A model generated the notes under the pieces. That model saw nothing but the letters and a program-made list of their open reading frames with translations. It was not told where the DNA came from and searched no databases. A stretch of DNA of 64,000 nt from Kitasatospora setae KM-6054. Its GTDB lineage: Bacteria > Actinomycetota > Actinomycetes > Streptomycetales > Streptomycetaceae. This document shows, piece by piece, positions 60,763 through 64,000 of the stretch (its first letter is position 1; each line of letters begins with the position of its first letter). The stretch covers positions 434,001 to 498,000 of the forward strand of contig NC_016109.1 in NCBI RefSeq assembly GCF_000269985.1, read 5' to 3'. The translations under genes were made by a program, and so were the position numbers.

Positions 60763-62442
60763 CTAGCCCACCGGGCACATGAGGGTCTTGGTGAGGGTCA
60801 CCGGCCCGCCGGCGGCAGCCGGCGTGGTGGTCACGCTCGCGCTCACGTCGTAGAAGCCGCCCCGGCCCGGGCAGCTGAACGTGTGCTGCTGCGTCACGGT
60901 CACCGTCCCTCGCGGGCCGGCCTGGACCTGCACGGGGGCGTCGGACTTGGCGGCGCCCGCGATGTCGGTCCAGGTGAACGTCATCGTCACTCCGCTGCTC
61001 CCGGCGGGCTGCACCGAGACCGGGACCCTGACCGTCAGGGTGTACCCGTCGAGGCTGCCGGTGGGCTGTCCCGTTCGAACGGTGACCGGCGGCGCGGTGC
61101 TGGGCGTCGGGGGCGGCGTGGGGCTGGGGGTGGGCGTGGCCGTCTGGGTGGGGCTCGGCTTCGGGGTGGGGCTGGGCTTCGCCGTCGGGCTGGGGCTGAG
61201 ACTCGGGCTCGGGCTGGGGGTCGGGTCGGGTGACGTGCTCGGGCCGGGGTCGTCGGTGGGCGGGGCCGACGGCGGTGGGCTCGGCGGGGCCTCGGCCGTC
61301 GGGGCGGCGGCGGGCCGGACGCTGGTGGTCGCGGGTGGGGCGGTGGCCGGGCGCGGGTCGGCCACGGCGGCGTTCTGCCCGGCGGAGGCGACCGTCGCGA
61401 GCGCGCCCGCGACGAGGACGACCGCGCCGGCGGTGGCGATCAACCTGCCCCGGTACGGGACGCGCGGGGCGGGTCGGGGGGCGGCGAGCACCGTCGTCGC
61501 GTACGAGGTCGCGCCGGGCAGCGCGCCCTCGCCGAGGGCGGACGGCAGCAGCAGCGGCAGCAGGGCGACGAGGGCGGCCAGCCGCTTGCGTCCGCGTTCC
61601 TCCCAGTCCGCTCCGTAGGCGGCGCCGGCCGCCGCCTCCAGTTCGCCGACCAGGGCTTCCGCGCCCGGGGGCCGCTGTTCGGGGGTCTTGGCGAGTCCGG
61701 CGCGGATAAGCGGGCGGAGGGCCTCGGGCGCCTGGGTGTCGGGGATCTCGGCTTCGGTGTGCTGGACGGCGAGTTCCATCAGCGTGGTGCCGGCGTAGGG
61801 CTTGGCGCCGGTGAGGCACTCGAAGAAGGTCGCGGTGGCGGCGTACACGTCGGTGGCCGGGGAGGCGGGGCGGCCGGCCCACTGCTCGGGGGCCATGTAG
61901 GCGGGCGTGCCGGCGACGGTGCCGCCCGCGCCGTCGCGGACCGCGATGCCGAAGTCGACGAGTTTCGACTCGCCGTCCGCCGTGACCAGCACGTTCCCCG
62001 GCTTGTAGTCGCGGTGCACGACACCGGCCCGGTGCGCGGCGGCCAGGCCGAGCAGCGACCCCTTGAGGACGGCCAGGGCCGCCTCTGGACCGGTGCCGCC
62101 CTCGGCGCGCAGCAGGTCGCGGAGCGAGACGCCCTCGACGAGCTCCATCACGATGGCGGCGCCGTGCGGGCTCTCGACGTACTCGTAGAGGCGGGTGACG
62201 TGCGGGCTGTCGAGGGCGGCGAGCAGTTCGGCCTCGCCCCGGAAGGCGGCCTGGTCGGGGTGGTCACCGAGCAGGTACTTGACGGCGACGGGGGTGCCGG
62301 TGGCGAGGTGGCGGGCGAGGACGACGCGGCCGGACGCTCCGGCGCCCAGTTCGCGTCCGTGCGCGTAGTCGGGGAGTTCCCAGCGGGCGTCCCGCGCGGG
62401 TCGGTCGGCCGGTCCGCCGTCCGGTTGTCGGTCGTTCGTCAC
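60763..62442 (-). CDS. Membrane-anchored Ser/Thr protein kinase
   Basis: A 559-residue protein. The kinase domain (~25-290) has ELGAGASGRV (P-loop), Lys55, RDYKPGNVL (Tyr in place of Leu after the Asp), VDFGIA, GTPAYMAPEQW and DVYAATATFFECLTGAKPY. After a juxtamembrane helix (~300-350) comes a TM helix (LIATAGAVVLVAGALATVASA, ~363-383), a long Pro/Ser/Thr linker (~385-470) typical of O-glycosylated outer stalks, and a beta domain with Cys pair (~475-559). The GTG 62442 start (VTNDRQPDGG) follows GGGGG. It shares an operon with the PTV-motif protein. Confidence 0.92.
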   Translation of the reverse strand: MTNDRQPDGGPADRPARDARWELPDYAHGRELGAGASGRVVLARHLATGTPVAVKYLLGDHPDQAAFRGEAELLAALDSPHVTRLYEYVESPHGAAIVMELVEGVSLRDLLRAEGGTGPEAALAVLKGSLLGLAAAHRAGVVHRDYKPGNVLVTADGESKLVDFGIAVRDGAGGTVAGTPAYMAPEQWAGRPASPATDVYAATATFFECLTGAKPYAGTTLMELAVQHTEAEIPDTQAPEALRPLIRAGLAKTPEQRPPGAEALVGELEAAAGAAYGADWEERGRKRLAALVALLPLLLPSALGEGALPGATSYATTVLAAPRPAPRVPYRGRLIATAGAVVLVAGALATVASAGQNAAVADPRPATAPPATTSVRPAAAPTAEAPPSPPPSAPPTDDPGPSTSPDPTPSPSPSLSPSPTAKPSPTPKPSPTQTATPTPSPTPPPTPSTAPPVTVRTGQPTGSLDGYTLTVRVPVSVQPAGSSGVTMTFTWTDIAGAAKSDAPVQVQAGPRGTVTVTQQHTFSCPGRGGFYDVSASVTTTPAAAGGPVTLTKTLMCPVG

Positions 62443-62706
62443 CTTGTCCACCCCCGGCGTCCCCGTGCTGCGCGGGGCGCCCCGTCCGTCGCCTGCGGGC
62501 CGGCGCGGGTGCGCGGCCACCGGGAGTGACGCGCCCCCGACCGGGCGGGTTCCGGTACGGGGGCGGGGAAAGGTCACGATTCGGCTGTTTCGCACACTGA
62601 TCGTCGGGGTTCCCCGGAAACCCGCCGGGGCGGGTCGCCAGCGGGCCCGGGTCGTCAGCGGGCACTGATCGTCAGCACGCCCGGGGCACCGCCGGGCCCG
62701 GGTTCG
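62443..62706. promoter_or_regulatory. Kinase promoter region with direct repeats
   Basis: CACTGATCGTC occurs at 62595 and 62663, 68 bases apart, with GTCGTCAGC echoes. No gene fits. The repeats are candidate regulator sites for the kinase operon. Confidence 0.4.
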
Positions 62707-63015
62707 TCACCAGGCGCTGTCGGGCGGCGGCGCGCCGCGCCGGCGGGCCGAATCGGCGGCCTCGGCGGCGGCGGAGCCGTGGTGGATCAGCTGCTGGCCG
62801 AGGGCGGTGAGGGCGCGTCCGACGGCGAGTTCGTCGCCGATCGCCGGGTCGGCCGGGTCCTGGCGGCTGCGGTGCGCCTCGGCCTCGACCTCGATCAGGT
62901 TCAGGCCGGTGTCGAGGACGGCGTGCGCCTGGGTGAGGTCGCCGACCTCGACCACCCGGAGCCGGACCGACCACTCGCTGCTGTGCGGTTCGGGGGCCGC
63001 CGCGTGCCCGCTCAC
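62707..63015 (-). CDS. DUF1876 (dsRBD-fold) protein
   Basis: A 102-residue protein, GTG start overlapping the stop of the preceding small gene (GTGA) with GGAGGAG upstream. EWSVRLRVVEVGDLTQAHAVLDTG is the family's beta-strand start, and DPADPAIGDELAVGRALTALGQQLIHHG the helical C-terminus. The family folds like a double-stranded RNA-binding domain; function unknown. Co-transcribed with the 57-residue protein. Confidence 0.85.
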   Translation of the reverse strand: MSGHAAAPEPHSSEWSVRLRVVEVGDLTQAHAVLDTGLNLIEVEAEAHRSRQDPADPAIGDELAVGRALTALGQQLIHHGSAAAEAADSARRRGAPPPDSAW

Positions 63016-63185
63016 CGCCACTCCTCCTGCTGCGGGGGGTCCGCGATCCGGTCGCCCTCCGCCTGGGACTCCTCCCACGCGTGCATGGTCTGGTAGGAGG
63101 TGATGCCCTCCTCCGGGTCGGCGGCGCGGACGTCGTCCTCGTCCCGCCGGGCCTTCTCGTCGAGCCTGTCGCTCATCTCGGACAT
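63012..63185 (-). CDS. Small acidic protein, 57 residues
   Basis: ATG with GAGGAG 9 bases upstream; coding bias is as in real genes. The peptide is strongly charged, MSEMSDRLDEKARRDEDD at the start and EGITSYQTMHAWEESQAEGD in the middle. Its TGA overlaps the GTG of the DUF1876 gene, showing translational coupling. It is too short for many gene finders. The family is unknown; a partner of the DUF1876 protein is likely. Confidence 0.75.
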   Translation of the reverse strand: MSEMSDRLDEKARRDEDDVRAADPEEGITSYQTMHAWEESQAEGDRIADPPQQEEWR

Positions 63186-63243
63186 CCCGGGCTCCTCGCT
63201 CTGGCCCCCGTTCTCTCCTTCCAGCGTGCCCCCGCGCGCGGTC

Positions 63244-63756
63244 TCAGTCGAGTTCGGCCAGCAGGTCGGGGTTGACCAGCCCGACGACCGTCCGGACGTC
63301 CGCCGCCGCGACGGCGGGCCACAGCACGGCGCGGGCCGCCCGGTAGCGCTCGGCCAGCCGTTCCCGGTCCGCGGCGGGGAGCAGCGCGGCGCGGTCGGCG
63401 CGGGAGTTGTGCGCGTTGTCGGCGATCTTGACCAGCGTGGCGGCGTGGTCGGTGGCCACGTCCAGCAGCATCGTCCGGTAGTCGGTCCCCGGCCGCCGGG
63501 TCACCCGCCGGACGGTCGCCACCACCGCGGCGGGGATGCCGGCGGCCAGCAGTTCCCCGGCGGTGAGCGGGGTGTCCTCCAGCACGTCGTGCAGCAGCGC
63601 GGCCATCCGCAGGCCGGTGCCGAACGGCGCGACCCCGGCGGCGACCGCGCGCACGTGCTCCACGTACGGGACGCCGATCCGGTCGTACTGGCCGGCGTGC
63701 GCGCGGGCCGCGAGGGCGTCCACCTCGTCGAGGGTCAGGAACGGCGTGCTGCTCAT
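63244..63756 (-). CDS. HD-domain hydrolase (RelA/SpoT-hydrolase-like, MESH1 type)
   Basis: A 170-residue protein; ATG with GGGGAGAC upstream. VDALAARAHAGQYDRIGVPYVEHVRAVA (His), ALLHDVLEDTPLTAGEL (HD doublet) and KIADNAHNSR (Asp, Asn) match the metal site of small alarmone hydrolase/bifunctional HD proteins. There is no synthetase domain. It probably hydrolyses a nucleotide, perhaps (p)ppGpp. A 14-bp tandem array lies upstream in the leader. Confidence 0.88.
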   Translation of the reverse strand: MSSTPFLTLDEVDALAARAHAGQYDRIGVPYVEHVRAVAAGVAPFGTGLRMAALLHDVLEDTPLTAGELLAAGIPAAVVATVRRVTRRPGTDYRTMLLDVATDHAATLVKIADNAHNSRADRAALLPAADRERLAERYRAARAVLWPAVAAADVRTVVGLVNPDLLAELD

Positions 63757-63780
63757 CCGGTGTCTCCCCTTCTCCACTCC

Positions 63781-63864
63781 GCCCGGAGTGCTCCGTCCGT
63801 AGTGCTCTGCTCGTGGCACCTTGCCCGTAGTGCTTCGCCCGGAGTGTTCCACGCGACGTGCCCC
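63781..63864. repeat. 14-bp tandem repeat array upstream of HD-hydrolase gene
   Basis: Five to six head-to-tail 14-base units, for example GCCCGGAGTGCTCC (63781), GTCCGTAGTGCTCT (63795), GCTCGTGGCACCTT (63809), GCCCGTAGTGCTTC (63823), GCCCGGAGTGTTCC (63837), and a degenerate last copy at 63851. The centre of most units is GTAGTGCT/GGAGTGCT. The array starts 25 bases upstream of the ATG, so it is in the promoter or 5' UTR. It is not a coding repeat, since 14 is not a multiple of 3. Confidence 0.75.
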
Positions 63865-63901
63865 TCCCGTTCCGGCGGGGCGGCTCCCGGGGCGTCGCGA
63901 C

Positions 63902-63907
63902 GTATAG
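63902..63907 (+). promoter_or_regulatory. -10 element of the last gene
   Basis: TATAGT lies 29 bases before the GTG start at 63937, in the 180-base divergent spacer. The -35 is not clear. Confidence 0.4.
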
Positions 63908-63936
63908 TCCGGTTGACCGAAGGGAGGGATCGTCCG

Positions 63937-64000
63937 GTGCGGGTGACCCCGATCTCCCCGGAGCGGCTGGTCGAGTTGCTCGCGGGGCGGATCCACGAAC
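63937..64000 (+). CDS. Start of a rightward gene (3' truncated), uridine-kinase-like N-terminus
   Basis: GTG preceded by AGGGAGGG. The 21 visible residues, VRVTPISPERLVELLAGRIHE, recall the N-terminus of streptomycete uridine kinase/P-loop kinases, but too little is seen to be sure. Divergent from the HD-hydrolase gene. Confidence 0.4.
   Translation, partial: MRVTPISPERLVELLAGRIHE

Noticed and set aside
63781..63864. CRISPR array at the 14-bp repeats
   Set aside because: Units are contiguous with no spacers, and there are no cas genes.

Overview
The window is very GC-rich, with strongly GC-biased third codon positions, frequent GTG starts and Shine-Dalgarno (SD) sequences of the GGAGG type. 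Its gene families (streptophobe membrane protein, DUF6777, DUF1876, SpoIIE-type phosphatase, DasR-controlled chitinases, c-di-AMP-controlled Rpf) are those of a Streptomycetaceae chromosome, Streptomyces or Kitasatospora. I see no tRNA, rRNA, CRISPR array, transposase or phage gene.

Layout. 0-3.1 kb: the end of a biosynthetic locus, with the KR-DH end of a multidomain polyketide/PUFA-type synthase, a translationally coupled phosphopantetheinyl transferase and an SDR. 3.2-6.2 kb: an MFS exporter behind a perfect 16-bp inverted repeat, a TetR regulator and a PadR regulator. 6.5-12 kb: a GH13 alpha-glucosidase, glutamate dehydrogenase, a membrane protein, a lipoprotein and a secreted beta-propeller-like protein with a 16-bp tandem array upstream. 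13.9-21.3 kb: a chitin-utilisation island (AA10 LPMO and two GH18 chitinases). All three genes have a DasR-like dre site overlapping the promoter core, and a divergent MFS/TetR pair sits between them. 21.3-26.4 kb: an orphan ATP-synthase b-like subunit, a DUF664 protein, a ZTP riboswitch with glyA, a large inverted-repeat element, a tyrosine phosphatase and ppnP.

26.4-34.6 kb: two MFS transporters, a c-di-AMP riboswitch with a resuscitation-promoting factor, a CapA-like lipoprotein, an AurF-like di-iron oxygenase and a pseudouridine synthase. 34.7-38.5 kb: a PAS-GAF-GAF-SpoIIE-HATPase phosphatase and a secreted protein made of GG[D/S]A heptads. 38.5-42.1 kb: an SDR-ALDH-glutamine synthetase-like operon that looks like gamma-glutamylation catabolism of an amine. 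42.4-44 kb: a double GNAT and a shortened acyltransferase. 44.2-47.9 kb: an M-box Mg riboswitch, a small leader ORF, a soluble PRC/MgtE-N/CBS protein and an NRAMP-related transporter whose metal-site motifs match the Mg-transporting branch.

48-64 kb: a DUF2087 protein, a serine beta-lactamase-like hydrolase, DUF6777, streptophobe and an M1 metallopeptidase, then a signalling block. That block holds an FHA-FHA-ABC exporter (Rv1747-like), a small protein and a cytosolic Ser/Thr kinase in one operon, next to a second, membrane-anchored Ser/Thr kinase operon. Neighbouring proteins carry repeated Thr motifs. The window ends with DUF1876, a 57-residue small protein, an HD hydrolase with a 14-bp tandem array upstream, and the first codons of a rightward gene.

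The most system-like parts are the Mg locus, the kinase/FHA-ABC block and the chitin island. Three different riboswitch classes (ZTP, c-di-AMP and Mg) occur within 22 kb.
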